Positions 1-5,662 of a stretch of DNA of 5,746 nt are shown here, one piece after another. The DNA is from Clostridia bacterium (GTDB lineage Bacteria; Bacillota_A; Clostridia; Christensenellales; Aristaeellaceae). How positions within the stretch are numbered: position 1 is the first letter of the stretch; the number at the start of each line of letters is the position of its first letter. The translations under genes were made by a program, and so were the position numbers. The stretch is from positions 1-5,746 of the forward strand of contig WRHG01000127.1 of assembly GCA_009783365.1 (NCBI GenBank), read 5' to 3'. The notes beneath the pieces are model-generated. The model was not told the origin of the DNA. It searched no databases and was given only the letters and a program-made list of their open reading frames with translations.

Positions 1-1
1 T

Positions 2-154
2 GTTACAGGCCCGGGGCAAACTGCGGCTGAATACAGCTTGCGGAACAACCCCGGAGAGATGTTCCTGCGTTGCCAGATTATCGACCAAAACGGCAGAAGC
101 GCTTGGTCCAATCCCATTCTCCTATCATCTGGGGATCGGAGGCAGAATAAATGA
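2..154 (+). CDS. C-terminal end of a probable CehA/McbA-type PHP metallohydrolase (5'-truncated by window edge)
   Basis: An open frame runs from base 2 to a TGA at 152-154 and is cut off by the window edge, leaving 50 codons. The end contains the stretch FLRCQIIDQNGRSAWSNPI. This resembles the C-terminal strand of CehA/McbA-like PHP-domain metallohydrolases, which often finish with a pattern like 'yvRvevrdadGrrAWsNPI'; that comparison is from memory. Only the tail is visible: no metal-binding residues of the PHP domain lie in the window, so the function is an inference. The TGA overlaps the ATG of the following ribonuclease gene (ATGA at 151-154), so the two are probably co-transcribed and translationally coupled. 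The reading frame is well supported by this junction; the family name is moderately secure. Confidence 0.6.
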   Translation, partial: VTGPGQTAAEYSLRNNPGEMFLRCQIIDQNGRSAWSNPILLSSGDRRQNK

Positions 155-621
155 TGCGGTATCCTTTACGCCGCGCCGCTATCGGGTTCTGTGCGGCCCT
201 CTTGCTAATGGGCGCCCATGCTCTGGCCCATTCCGGTCGAATGGAAATCGCTGCGGCGGACCATCCCATCCGCGAGGACGGCGTTTACTCCTCCTTAGAG
301 GAGGTATCAGTATATCTGCATACCTACGGACACCTTCCTTCCAACTATCTAACAAAGCGTCAGGCCCAAGATCTGGGCTGGGACAGCCGTAAGGGGAACC
401 TGGCGGAGGTGGCGCCGGACCATGCCATTGGCGGCGACCGTTTTGGAAATTATGAGCAAAATCCTGATCTGCCCGCCGGGGCGGAATGGACCGAATGTGA
501 CGTAAACGGAAACGGCGGGTACCGCAACGGGGAGCGGATCGTGTTCAGCCGGGACGGCCATATTTATTATACCAGCGACCATTACAGCCACTTTATACAG
601 ATCCTCGTCATGCCGCAGTAA
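151..621 (+). CDS. Secreted guanyl-specific ribonuclease, barnase family
   Basis: This encodes a 156-residue extracellular endoribonuclease of the barnase (N1/T1) family, which cleaves single-stranded RNA after guanosine through a 2',3'-cyclic intermediate. Residues 1-26 look like a Sec signal peptide: RR at 7-8, a hydrophobic core at 9-22, and a likely cut after ALA (24-26). The mature part aligns by eye with barnase over almost its full length. It matches YLTKRQAQDLGW (66-77), KGNLAEVAP (81-89), IGGDRF (93-98), TECDVN (114-119), GYRNGERI (123-130) and SDHYSHF (142-148). The barnase catalytic residues map to E115 (Glu73), R125 (Arg83), R129 (Arg87), H144 (His102) and K69 (Lys27), so the enzyme should be active. 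The start at 151 is chosen because GGAGG at 138-142 sits 8 bases upstream; the adjacent ATG at 154 would also be in frame. It overlaps the upstream gene by ATGA, and its inhibitor gene follows directly. Confidence 0.95.
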   Translation: MMRYPLRRAAIGFCAALLLMGAHALAHSGRMEIAAADHPIREDGVYSSLEEVSVYLHTYGHLPSNYLTKRQAQDLGWDSRKGNLAEVAPDHAIGGDRFGNYEQNPDLPAGAEWTECDVNGNGGYRNGERIVFSRDGHIYYTSDHYSHFIQILVMPQ

Positions 622-659
622 CATACCATGAGCCATTGCATTGATTCAGGAGGCGCGCC

Positions 660-938
660 ATGAAAGACATTCGACTGGACATTACCCCCTTTCAGGAGAA
701 AAAGGCATTGCACCAGTATTTGAAGGAGGCAATGGACTTCCCTTTCTATTACGGCGCCAACCTGGACGCTCTCTACGATGAGTTGTCCAGCACGACGGAA
801 CTTATCTCCATCACACTGCGTTATCCAATTGCGCCGGCCGGCAAAATGGTGGATTACCTGCCGCGTCTGCTGGCGGTCTTTCAGGATTCAGCCCGCGAAA
901 ATTACAACCTCTCCATTCGCTACGAGCAAACGGAGTAG
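660..938 (+). CDS. Barstar-type ribonuclease inhibitor (immunity to the upstream barnase homologue)
   Basis: This encodes a 92-residue cytoplasmic protein of the barstar family, which binds barnase-type RNases in the active site and protects the producer from toxin that has not yet been exported. The diagnostic segment FPFYYGANLDALYDEL (27-42) matches barstar's PEYYGENLDALWDCL. Y30, Y31, N34, D36 and D40 correspond to barstar Tyr29, Tyr30, Asn33, Asp35 and Asp39, the main barnase-contacting region. Trp38 is replaced by Tyr39, and neither barstar cysteine (40, 82) is present. Length is close to the 89-90 residues of classical barstar. A strong AGGAGG (648-653) lies 6 bases before the ATG. The gene is 38 bases downstream of the RNase with no terminator between them, so both are probably on one transcript. 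No clear intrinsic terminator follows. Confidence 0.94.
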   Translation: MKDIRLDITPFQEKKALHQYLKEAMDFPFYYGANLDALYDELSSTTELISITLRYPIAPAGKMVDYLPRLLAVFQDSARENYNLSIRYEQTE

Positions 939-1046
939 CAAAGCAGCCCGGCACAGGACAGCGTTTCACACCCTCCAAGGACTGGCGCCCGGTTCCATCA
1001 TAGGCCCATGGAAACGGCAGCTTCATCTGCGGCAATCGCACGATGC

Positions 1047-1535
1047 TTAACCATCCGGTACATGGCGCCCATCATGCGACTTCCCCCTATCCATCCCAAG
1101 GGCAGGCTGGCACAGCGCCAGGATATTACGCTCCATGCGCTGAAAAAAACTGGCTAAATTTTGCAGTTCCTCTTCACTGAACCCCGCCAACGCAGCTTGA
1201 CCTACCCGCTGCATCGCTCCTTGCAGACAAATGGCCGCTTCAACGCCCTTTTCTGTCAGCATCAGCACATTAGCGCGCTGATTGCTCCGATTTCTCTCCC
1301 GCGTAACAAAGCCAAGTTTCTCCAGCCTGGCAAGAGAAACAGCCACAGTTGCCGCACTTACCTTCATCTCCCGCCGCAAATCCGCCTGGCTAAGCCCCTG
1401 ATGATGCAGCAGCAACGATAAAATCGGACCCTGGCGCGGATGGACGGGTGCATCCCACAATTGAGAACGGACGCACTCAAAAAAAGCGTGCTGAAGACCA
1501 AGGACACTTTTGAATAATGATTGGATCTCGCTCAT
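1047..1535 (-). CDS. MarR-family winged-helix transcriptional regulator
   Basis: This encodes a 162-residue MarR-family repressor, typically a homodimer that releases DNA on binding a small ligand or on oxidation. The winged helix is clear: LSQADLRREMKVSAATVAVS starts near residue 48, the recognition helix covers about 60-74, and the wing is at about 77-93 with RNRSNQRANVLMLTEKG. Helices at both ends (about 5-26 and 96-142) fit the dimerisation region. A longer reading begins with TTG at 1541, but GGAAG (1542-1546) would then touch the start. The ATG at 1535 has a 6-base spacing and is preferred. The gene is divergent from the iron-sulfur aldo/keto reductase and has its own strong promoter with a palindrome in the leader, suggesting autoregulation and perhaps control of that reductase. 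The ligand is unknown. C21 and C142 are available for redox sensing, but nothing shows that they are used. Confidence 0.92.
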   Translation of the reverse strand: MSEIQSLFKSVLGLQHAFFECVRSQLWDAPVHPRQGPILSLLLHHQGLSQADLRREMKVSAATVAVSLARLEKLGFVTRERNRSNQRANVLMLTEKGVEAAICLQGAMQRVGQAALAGFSEEELQNLASFFQRMERNILALCQPALGMDRGKSHDGRHVPDG

Positions 1536-1541
1536 TTGCAA

Positions 1542-1546
1542 CTTCC
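1542..1546 (-). promoter_or_regulatory. Ribosome binding site deciding the marR-type gene start
   Basis: GGAAG on the minus strand ends 6 bases before the ATG at 1535 but directly abuts the upstream in-frame TTG at 1541. The spacing favours ATG 1535 as the true start. Confidence 0.65.
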
Positions 1547-1556
1547 ATTTCGATCA

Positions 1557-1568
1557 TTAGTCGGCTAA
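1557..1568. promoter_or_regulatory. Candidate operator of the MarR-family regulator
   Basis: TTAGTCGGCTAA is a 12-base inverted repeat in which 5 of 6 base pairs are symmetric. It lies about 6-17 bases after the predicted transcription start of the regulator gene and about 20 bases before its ATG. MarR proteins usually repress by binding palindromes overlapping their own promoter or leader, so this is a reasonable autoregulatory site. The symmetry is seen directly; binding by this regulator is inferred. Confidence 0.5.
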
Positions 1569-1580
1569 CGGTTTGTTGAT

Positions 1581-1609
1581 ATTGTAATCCTCCCTCCTCC
1601 AAATGTCAA
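1581..1609 (-). promoter_or_regulatory. Sigma-A-type promoter of the MarR-family gene
   Basis: On the minus strand, TTGACA (1609-1604, a perfect -35) is followed after exactly 17 bases by TACAAT (1586-1581, 5 of 6 matches to the -10 consensus). Transcription should start near 1574, giving a leader of about 40 bases that includes the palindrome at 1557-1568. No comparably good promoter is visible on the plus strand for the divergent reductase. Confidence 0.8.
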
Positions 1610-1657
1610 GAGGATTCACCCCATCCGTATCATCCCAAATTCATCACCGGCATGGCC

Positions 1658-1665
1658 GGAGAAGG
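1658..1665 (+). promoter_or_regulatory. Ribosome binding site deciding the aldo/keto reductase start
   Basis: GGAGAAGG lies 10 bases before the ATG at 1676, with a further AGG at 1667-1669. It falls inside the coding sequence if translation began at the earlier in-frame ATG (1652), which has no Shine-Dalgarno sequence before it. Confidence 0.6.
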
Positions 1666-1675
1666 CAGGCGATTT

Positions 1676-2860
1676 ATGGAATACCGCACCAACCCTACGA
1701 ACGGCGACCGCCTCTCGGCGCTTGGCTTTGGCTGCATGCGCTTGCCCAAAAATGAGGCCGAATCGGAAAAGATGATCATTTCAGCCGTGGAACAGGGCGT
1801 GAATTACTTTGACACAGCCTATCTCTATTTCGGAAACGAAGCGATGCTGGGCCGTATTCTTCAACGCAATGGTCTGAGAGAAAAAGTTAAGATTGCCACC
1901 AAGATGCCGCAATACTTCGTCAAGAAGCAGGAGGATCTGGACCGGTATTTTACTGCCGAGTTGGACCGTCTCCAAACAGATCACGTAGAGTACTATCTCA
2001 TGCATACCCTGAACAGCATTGAACAGTGGCGGCGTCTCGTGGGCTTTGGCGCGGAGGAGTGGATAAAGCGAAAAAAAGCAGCCGGACAGATCGGCAGCAT
2101 CGGCTTTTCCTACCATGGAGGCAGGGAGGACTTCCGTCGGATTGTGGACGCCTACCCCTGGGATTTTTGTATGATTCAATATAACTATATGGATGAAAGC
2201 AATCAAGCCGGAAAAGAGGGCTTGCTATACGCCGCCGAAAAGGGCATGGCTGTGATGGTGATGGAACCCCTGTTGGGAGGCAGGTTGGCCACCCGTTTGC
2301 CGGAGGAAGCCCGTGCCATATGGAAAAGCGCGAACCTTGACCGAACTCCGGCGGAGTGGGCTTTACGCTGGGTTTGGAATCACCCGCAAGTGGTCACGGT
2401 ACTTTCCGGCATGAATACGCTTGAAATGCTGGACCAGAATGTCAAAATAGCCGGGATTGCATCCCCAAACAGCCTTACCGAAGAGGAACTTGCACTTTTT
2501 AAGGAAGCCCGGCGGATCATCCAGGGAAAAACAAAGGTGTCCTGCACAGGCTGCGCTTATTGCATGCCCTGCCCCTTCGGCGTAGATATTCCCCTATGCT
2601 TTAGCTTCTATAATGAAACAGCCGTAACCTCCGCCCTCAGCACCAGAATGAAGTATATCACCTATGTGGGCGATCATGGCGCTTCCCAATGCAAAAAATG
2701 CGGCAAATGTGAGGAGCACTGCCCGCAAGGTATACCCATCCGGGAGGCGCTGAACAGTACTGCAAAAGCGCTGGAACGCTTTCCGTACCGGCTGGTTCGG
2801 GCCATGCTGCGATGGTGGCTTGGAAGGAAGCAACCCGACCGGAAAGCCGCTTCTCACTGA
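1676..2860 (+). CDS. Aldo/keto reductase with C-terminal double [4Fe-4S] ferredoxin domain
   Basis: This encodes a 394-residue cytoplasmic oxidoreductase. Residues up to about 275 form an aldo/keto reductase barrel: LGFGCMRLP near the start, then the catalytic tetrad D46 and Y51 (NYFDTAYLYFGNE), K76 (ATKMP) and H110 (YYLMHTL). The tail adds two cysteine clusters, C290/C293/C296/C299 (CTGCAYCMPCP, 290-300) and C339/C342/C345/C349 (CKKCGKCEEHCP, 339-350), fitting two [4Fe-4S] clusters. This architecture is common in anaerobic Clostridia; physiological substrates are generally unassigned. Electrons may pass between the clusters and a carbonyl or related substrate, but this is inference. An ATG at 1652 would add 8 residues (MAGEGRRF). 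The start at 1676 (MEYR) is preferred because it has a Shine-Dalgarno sequence and matches the usual family beginning. The gene is divergent from the MarR regulator, and its stop overlaps tail to tail with the DUF4130 gene by 7 bases. Confidence 0.92.
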   Translation: MEYRTNPTNGDRLSALGFGCMRLPKNEAESEKMIISAVEQGVNYFDTAYLYFGNEAMLGRILQRNGLREKVKIATKMPQYFVKKQEDLDRYFTAELDRLQTDHVEYYLMHTLNSIEQWRRLVGFGAEEWIKRKKAAGQIGSIGFSYHGGREDFRRIVDAYPWDFCMIQYNYMDESNQAGKEGLLYAAEKGMAVMVMEPLLGGRLATRLPEEARAIWKSANLDRTPAEWALRWVWNHPQVVTVLSGMNTLEMLDQNVKIAGIASPNSLTEEELALFKEARRIIQGKTKVSCTGCAYCMPCPFGVDIPLCFSFYNETAVTSALSTRMKYITYVGDHGASQCKKCGKCEEHCPQGIPIREALNSTAKALERFPYRLVRAMLRWWLGRKQPDRKAASH

Positions 2861-3651
2861 GTGAGCAACGGATTCTGAGCCGCGCCTCCTTTCAGTTCCA
2901 CCATGTTTTCCCAATATCTCTTCGGCATATGGCTCATGCGGCAACGCAGGTTCTTGCGTTCACGGATGGTAATGGTTTGATAGAATTTCGTCCATAACGC
3001 CCGGTAATACAATTCGGTCTGAGACGCATCTAACACGAACTCTCCCTCCAAGCCAACCAACTCGGCGCGGCCCTGCTCATAAGCCAGCGCTATCCTATGC
3101 GTATTGTCATAAATCAGGAAAGTTTCCATTGCATACCGGTCCACAAAATGGGGAGCCAGCAAAGGTAATACATAGTTTTTTGGACTGATGGCGGCGATAA
3201 GCCTGCCATCCTGATCCGAAAAGCGGACAAAACCGCAGAACAAGTGGACCTCGCCCAGGAGATGCTTTTCCGCCTTGAGCATTACGTGGACGATTGGGTT
3301 CGTCAGATCATGGACTACATGGCTTCCCATTCCAAAACCGAGGATCAGGAAGCGTAAAATAATTAATTCCTTTTCCGCAAGGCAGCTTAAGAACACATGC
3401 TCGCATAATTCTAAAGCCCGGGCAGAAACCCGGCGAGTTATCGCCTCCCGCACACGCGCGGCCTGCGCCAGGTCCGTGATGACCTGCTGACATGGCAGCA
3501 AATTCAGCTGATCTTCGTTTTCCGCCCGAATACCAAGGGGCACATGGCGGGCATGGACGCATACCTGTACACAGGTATAAAAACCCGCCAGGGAGCCGTC
3601 GTATTGATATACTCTGTCACCACCCGCCATCACAAACGGGACATCAGACAT
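2854..3651 (-). CDS. DUF4130 protein (TIGR03915-type probable DNA metabolism protein)
   Basis: This encodes a 265-residue protein of the DUF4130 family, the obligate partner of the radical SAM protein encoded just upstream. Visible family hallmarks are VYQYDGSLAGFYTCV (14-28), GFVRFSDQDG (140-149), the region around LPLLAPHFVDRY (162-173) followed by FLIYD, and the C-terminal WTKFYQTITIRERKN (220-234) and MPKRYWENM (242-250). No biochemical function is established. Some homologues are fused to a UdgX-like uracil-DNA glycosylase domain, which suggests work on damaged or modified DNA. This protein ends soon after the RYW motif, so no glycosylase domain is attached. The gene overlaps its partner by 22 bases. 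ATG 3651 is chosen because GGAGGAGG (3666-3659) lies 7 bases upstream. ATG 3630, at a TGATG junction with the partner's stop, is the alternative and would remove 7 residues. The pair shares a promoter with a LexA box. Confidence 0.9.
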   Translation of the reverse strand: MSDVPFVMAGGDRVYQYDGSLAGFYTCVQVCVHARHVPLGIRAENEDQLNLLPCQQVITDLAQAARVREAITRRVSARALELCEHVFLSCLAEKELIILRFLILGFGMGSHVVHDLTNPIVHVMLKAEKHLLGEVHLFCGFVRFSDQDGRLIAAISPKNYVLPLLAPHFVDRYAMETFLIYDNTHRIALAYEQGRAELVGLEGEFVLDASQTELYYRALWTKFYQTITIRERKNLRCRMSHMPKRYWENMVELKGGAAQNPLLTQ

Positions 3652-4955
3652 GCCACCGCCTCCTCCGCCGCATGTTCCGCGCTCATATTCTCTCCAAGAA
3701 CCGGGATTGTGGGAGAGGGTGCGAACATGCTCAGTTGCTCCATACCAAAGGTAATAGCCCGAGGATCCATCAGCGCGCGTACCACAGCTTCCCGGCCGAT
3801 TGAATGCCGTTCAGCCGCGCCGCAAGCGATGATAAAATATTGCGCTCGCTTAAGCACGACACCCAAGCGCCTCAAGCCATCCATCGTCAGCTTGCAGGAG
3901 CGCCTGGCCACGAGGATGCGCCGGGCGCTGACAGGACCGATGCCTGGGACCCGCAGCAGCGTTTCCAATGGAGCGGTGTTCACATCTACCGGGAATCGAT
4001 GCATATTGTTTAAAGCCCAGTTGCACTTGGGGTCCAGGTAAGGGTTAAAGTGAGGCGCAGCCTCATTGAGTATCTCCTCGGCCTTGAATTGGTATTTGCG
4101 CATCAGCCAGTCCGCCTGATAGAGCCGGTGTTCCCGAAGGAGCGGCGGCCTTGTATCCACCGAAGGCAATAAGCTGTCTGCGACGGCGGGGATGTAAGCG
4201 GAATAGAATACGCGCTTCAGGCTATATTTCTTATAGAGCCCGGACGCCAGGCGGATGATATGATAATCCGTCTCCGGCGTTGCGCCGATGATGATCTGGG
4301 TCGATTGCCCGGCCGGGACAAAACTGGGTGCGTTGCGGTAGAGGGACAGTTCACGGCTGCTTTCCCGAAAGCCCCGGGCCACCTGTTCCATGGGCGATAG
4401 GATGGCCTTCTTGGTTTTATTGGGCGCAAGCTTTTCAAGGCTTGCCTCGCTGGGCAGCTCAATGTTGATGCTCAGTCTGTCCGCTAAAAATCCCAGCCGG
4501 TTTACCAGCGTCGGCGAAGCGCCCGGAATGGTCTTGGCGTGTATATAACCGTTAAACCGCTCACGATTGCGAAGGATTTCCAAAACGCGTATCATCTGCT
4601 CCATCGTATGATCCGGAGATTTAAGAACACCGCTGGATAAAAATAAGCCTTCGATATAGTTGCGCCGGTAAAACTGAATGGTAATATCCGCCAATTCCTC
4701 CGGGGTAAAGGCGGTGCGCCTGACATCGTTACTGGCCCGGTTAATGCAGTATTTGCAATCAAACACGCAGTAGTTGGACAAAAGCACTTTCAGCAGGGAA
4801 ACACAGCGTCCATCCGCTGAGAAGGTGTGGCAGATGCCGCCTGCCACCGCATTCCCAAGCCCTCTCCCACCCCTTCGGTCAACCCCGGAGGAGGTGCACG
4901 CCACATCGTATTTCGCGCTATCCGCTAATATTGTGAGCTTATCCAGCAAACTCAT
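3630..4955 (-). CDS. Putative DNA modification/repair radical SAM protein with helix-hairpin-helix domain (TIGR03916-type)
   Basis: This encodes a 441-residue radical SAM enzyme that binds a [4Fe-4S] cluster and should cleave S-adenosylmethionine to a 5'-deoxyadenosyl radical. The cluster motif CVFDCKYC gives C63, C67 and C70. The segment before it, YDVACTSSG (16-24) and GICHTFSADGRCVSLLK (40-56), is typical of this family and holds three more cysteines, C20, C42 and C51. A barrel-like region continues to about 290. VDVNTAPLETLLRVPGIGP (323-341) is a helix-hairpin-helix motif, which usually binds DNA non-specifically. From memory, the family is always found with a DUF4130 partner, here encoded directly downstream with a 22-base overlap; the reaction is unknown. 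The start is supported by AGGAAG (4971-4966) 10 bases upstream. A consensus-like promoter with an exact LexA core box precedes it, indicating induction by DNA damage. Confidence 0.93.
   Translation of the reverse strand: MSLLDKLTILADSAKYDVACTSSGVDRRGGRGLGNAVAGGICHTFSADGRCVSLLKVLLSNYCVFDCKYCINRASNDVRRTAFTPEELADITIQFYRRNYIEGLFLSSGVLKSPDHTMEQMIRVLEILRNRERFNGYIHAKTIPGASPTLVNRLGFLADRLSINIELPSEASLEKLAPNKTKKAILSPMEQVARGFRESSRELSLYRNAPSFVPAGQSTQIIIGATPETDYHIIRLASGLYKKYSLKRVFYSAYIPAVADSLLPSVDTRPPLLREHRLYQADWLMRKYQFKAEEILNEAAPHFNPYLDPKCNWALNNMHRFPVDVNTAPLETLLRVPGIGPVSARRILVARRSCKLTMDGLRRLGVVLKRAQYFIIACGAAERHSIGREAVVRALMDPRAITFGMEQLSMFAPSPTIPVLGENMSAEHAAEEAVACLMSRL
3659..3666 (-). promoter_or_regulatory. 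Strong internal ribosome binding site for the DUF4130 gene
   Basis: GGAGGAGG on the minus strand lies inside the end of the radical SAM gene, 7 bases before ATG 3651. It supports that start over the coupled ATG at 3630, which is 28 bases away. Confidence 0.75.
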
Positions 4956-4995
4956 ATGATATGTACTTCCTGTCTAAATTTCCGTTCGCAAAATA

Positions 4996-5007
4996 GAACA
5001 TTTGTTC
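4996..5007. promoter_or_regulatory. LexA (DinR-type) SOS box upstream of the radical SAM-DUF4130 operon
   Basis: GAAC-ATTT-GTTC exactly matches the GAAC-N4-GTTC core recognised by LexA in Gram-positive bacteria. With one flanking base each side it matches 12 of 14 positions of CGAACRNRYGTTYC. It starts about 6 bases after the -10 hexamer, so it covers the predicted transcription start, a typical repressor position. This is the only exact core I found in the window. Confidence 0.82.
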
Positions 5008-5013
5008 CCATAT

Positions 5014-5042
5014 ACTATAATCTATTTTCGGTCATTTGTAAA
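5014..5042 (-). promoter_or_regulatory. Sigma-A-type promoter of the radical SAM-DUF4130 operon
   Basis: On the minus strand, TTTACA (5042-5037, 5 of 6 matches to TTGACA) and TATAGT (5019-5014, 5 of 6 matches to TATAAT) are separated by exactly 17 bases. Transcription is predicted to start near 5007, leaving a leader of about 50 bases before the ATG at 4955. The LexA box overlaps the start point. Confidence 0.82.
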
Positions 5043-5064
5043 GGGAGAGAATTGTAAGCCACTC

Positions 5065-5094
5065 AAAAAAGGCACGCCTCCTATTGAGCATGCC
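5065..5094 (-). terminator. Intrinsic terminator of the ECF S-component-like gene
   Basis: On the minus strand, GGCATGC (5094-5088) pairs with GCGTGCC (5077-5071), a 7-base-pair stem with one G-T wobble, around a 10-base loop. Six Ts (5070-5065) follow directly. It lies about 30 bases after the stop of the membrane protein gene and separates that transcript from the promoter of the next operon on the same strand. Confidence 0.88.
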
Positions 5095-5124
5095 TTCGCT
5101 GATTTGGGAAACGCGTCCTAATCG

Positions 5125-5661
5125 TCAGACCTTGCCGGTATCCCACTGGAGCGCCAGTCTTTCGAAAGTGCGATTCATCAAGGGAAACAGAAGAGCAAGA
5201 ATTCCATTTGAAATACCATGGATAATATCAAAGGGGATGCCGCTGACGAAGTAACTGAATGCCAACCCGATGCCGCCGATAAAGAGGTAAGGGATCGCGC
5301 AGAGCAACCCAAAGGAAAAGCCAAAGGCGGCGAGGAGGATCATCCATCCCAATCGGCCTTTGTAGCGGCGCATCAACCGAGTAACAATATAGAGGACCAT
5401 CCAGACATACAGGTAATTGATAAACCATAGTCCAAATCCAAAAAACAGCCCTTCAAGCAAAACAAAACCATAGATCATAATTAGGGTTTTTCTACCGAAA
5501 TGCAATGTATAAAGGACAACCAAAATCGAAATCAACTCAACATTGGGAATAAAAGCCAACGCCACTTGTACCACAAATAACAGCGCCGTCAATAATGCCA
5601 TAACAGCCAATTCTCGGACGCTAACAGAAGTTTTACGGCTTCGGGCAATAGCGGCAGGCAT
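5125..5661 (-). CDS. Predicted ECF-transporter S component (substrate-specific membrane subunit), substrate unknown
   Basis: This encodes a 178-residue, very hydrophobic inner-membrane protein. About six membrane segments can be drawn, roughly at 17-38, 41-55, 58-76, 79-95, 104-125 and 128-160. The short basic N-terminus with VRELAVMALLTALLFV (15-30), the size, and the end around FDIIHGISNGILALLFPLM (144-162) resemble S components of energy-coupling factor vitamin transporters. These bind the substrate and work with a shared EcfT/EcfA module, which is not in this window. The ATG follows the previous stop after one base with no Shine-Dalgarno sequence, so translation probably depends on coupling to the upstream gene. 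The upstream tail resembles a DUF4430 protein, which hints at a corrinoid or similar cofactor; this is inference only. An intrinsic terminator follows. It could instead be another small membrane protein family. Confidence 0.72.
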   Translation of the reverse strand: MPAAIARSRKTSVSVRELAVMALLTALLFVVQVALAFIPNVELISILVVLYTLHFGRKTLIMIYGFVLLEGLFFGFGLWFINYLYVWMVLYIVTRLMRRYKGRLGWMILLAAFGFSFGLLCAIPYLFIGGIGLAFSYFVSGIPFDIIHGISNGILALLFPLMNRTFERLALQWDTGKV

Positions 5662-5662
5662 A

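Noticed and set aside
991..1015. Imperfect hairpin (GGTTCCAT / ATGGAAAC) between the barstar and MarR genes
   Set aside because: The stem is only about 6 continuous base pairs with a 9-base loop and no T run on either strand, so it is not a convincing terminator.
939..1046. Possible small gene or RNA between the barstar and MarR genes
   Set aside because: No start codon with a ribosome binding site, promoter or stable structure could be supported in this 108-base gap.
1588..1600. Pyrimidine-rich TCCTCCCTCCTCC tract, purine-rich GGAGG repeats on the other strand
   Set aside because: It resembles ribosome binding sites on the minus strand but lies between the -35 and -10 of the MarR promoter, with no start codon at a suitable distance.
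1781..2206. Minus-strand open frame of 141 codons inside the aldo/keto reductase
   Set aside because: It is antisense to a clearly conserved enzyme region including the catalytic tetrad; no ribosome binding site or family match is visible.
2264..2275. GAAC-CCCT-GTTG, a near match to the LexA core
   Set aside because: One core base differs and it lies deep inside the reductase coding sequence, away from any promoter.
3544..4041. Long plus-strand open frame (165 codons) opposite the radical SAM and DUF4130 genes
   Set aside because: It lies wholly antisense to two well-recognised genes, has no protein-family resemblance and is rich in R, S and A as expected for a shadow frame.
4217..4462. Minus-strand open frame of 81 codons within the radical SAM gene in another frame
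   Set aside because: It overlaps a conserved coding region on the same strand, and its composition (many R, P and S) is typical of an out-of-frame reading.
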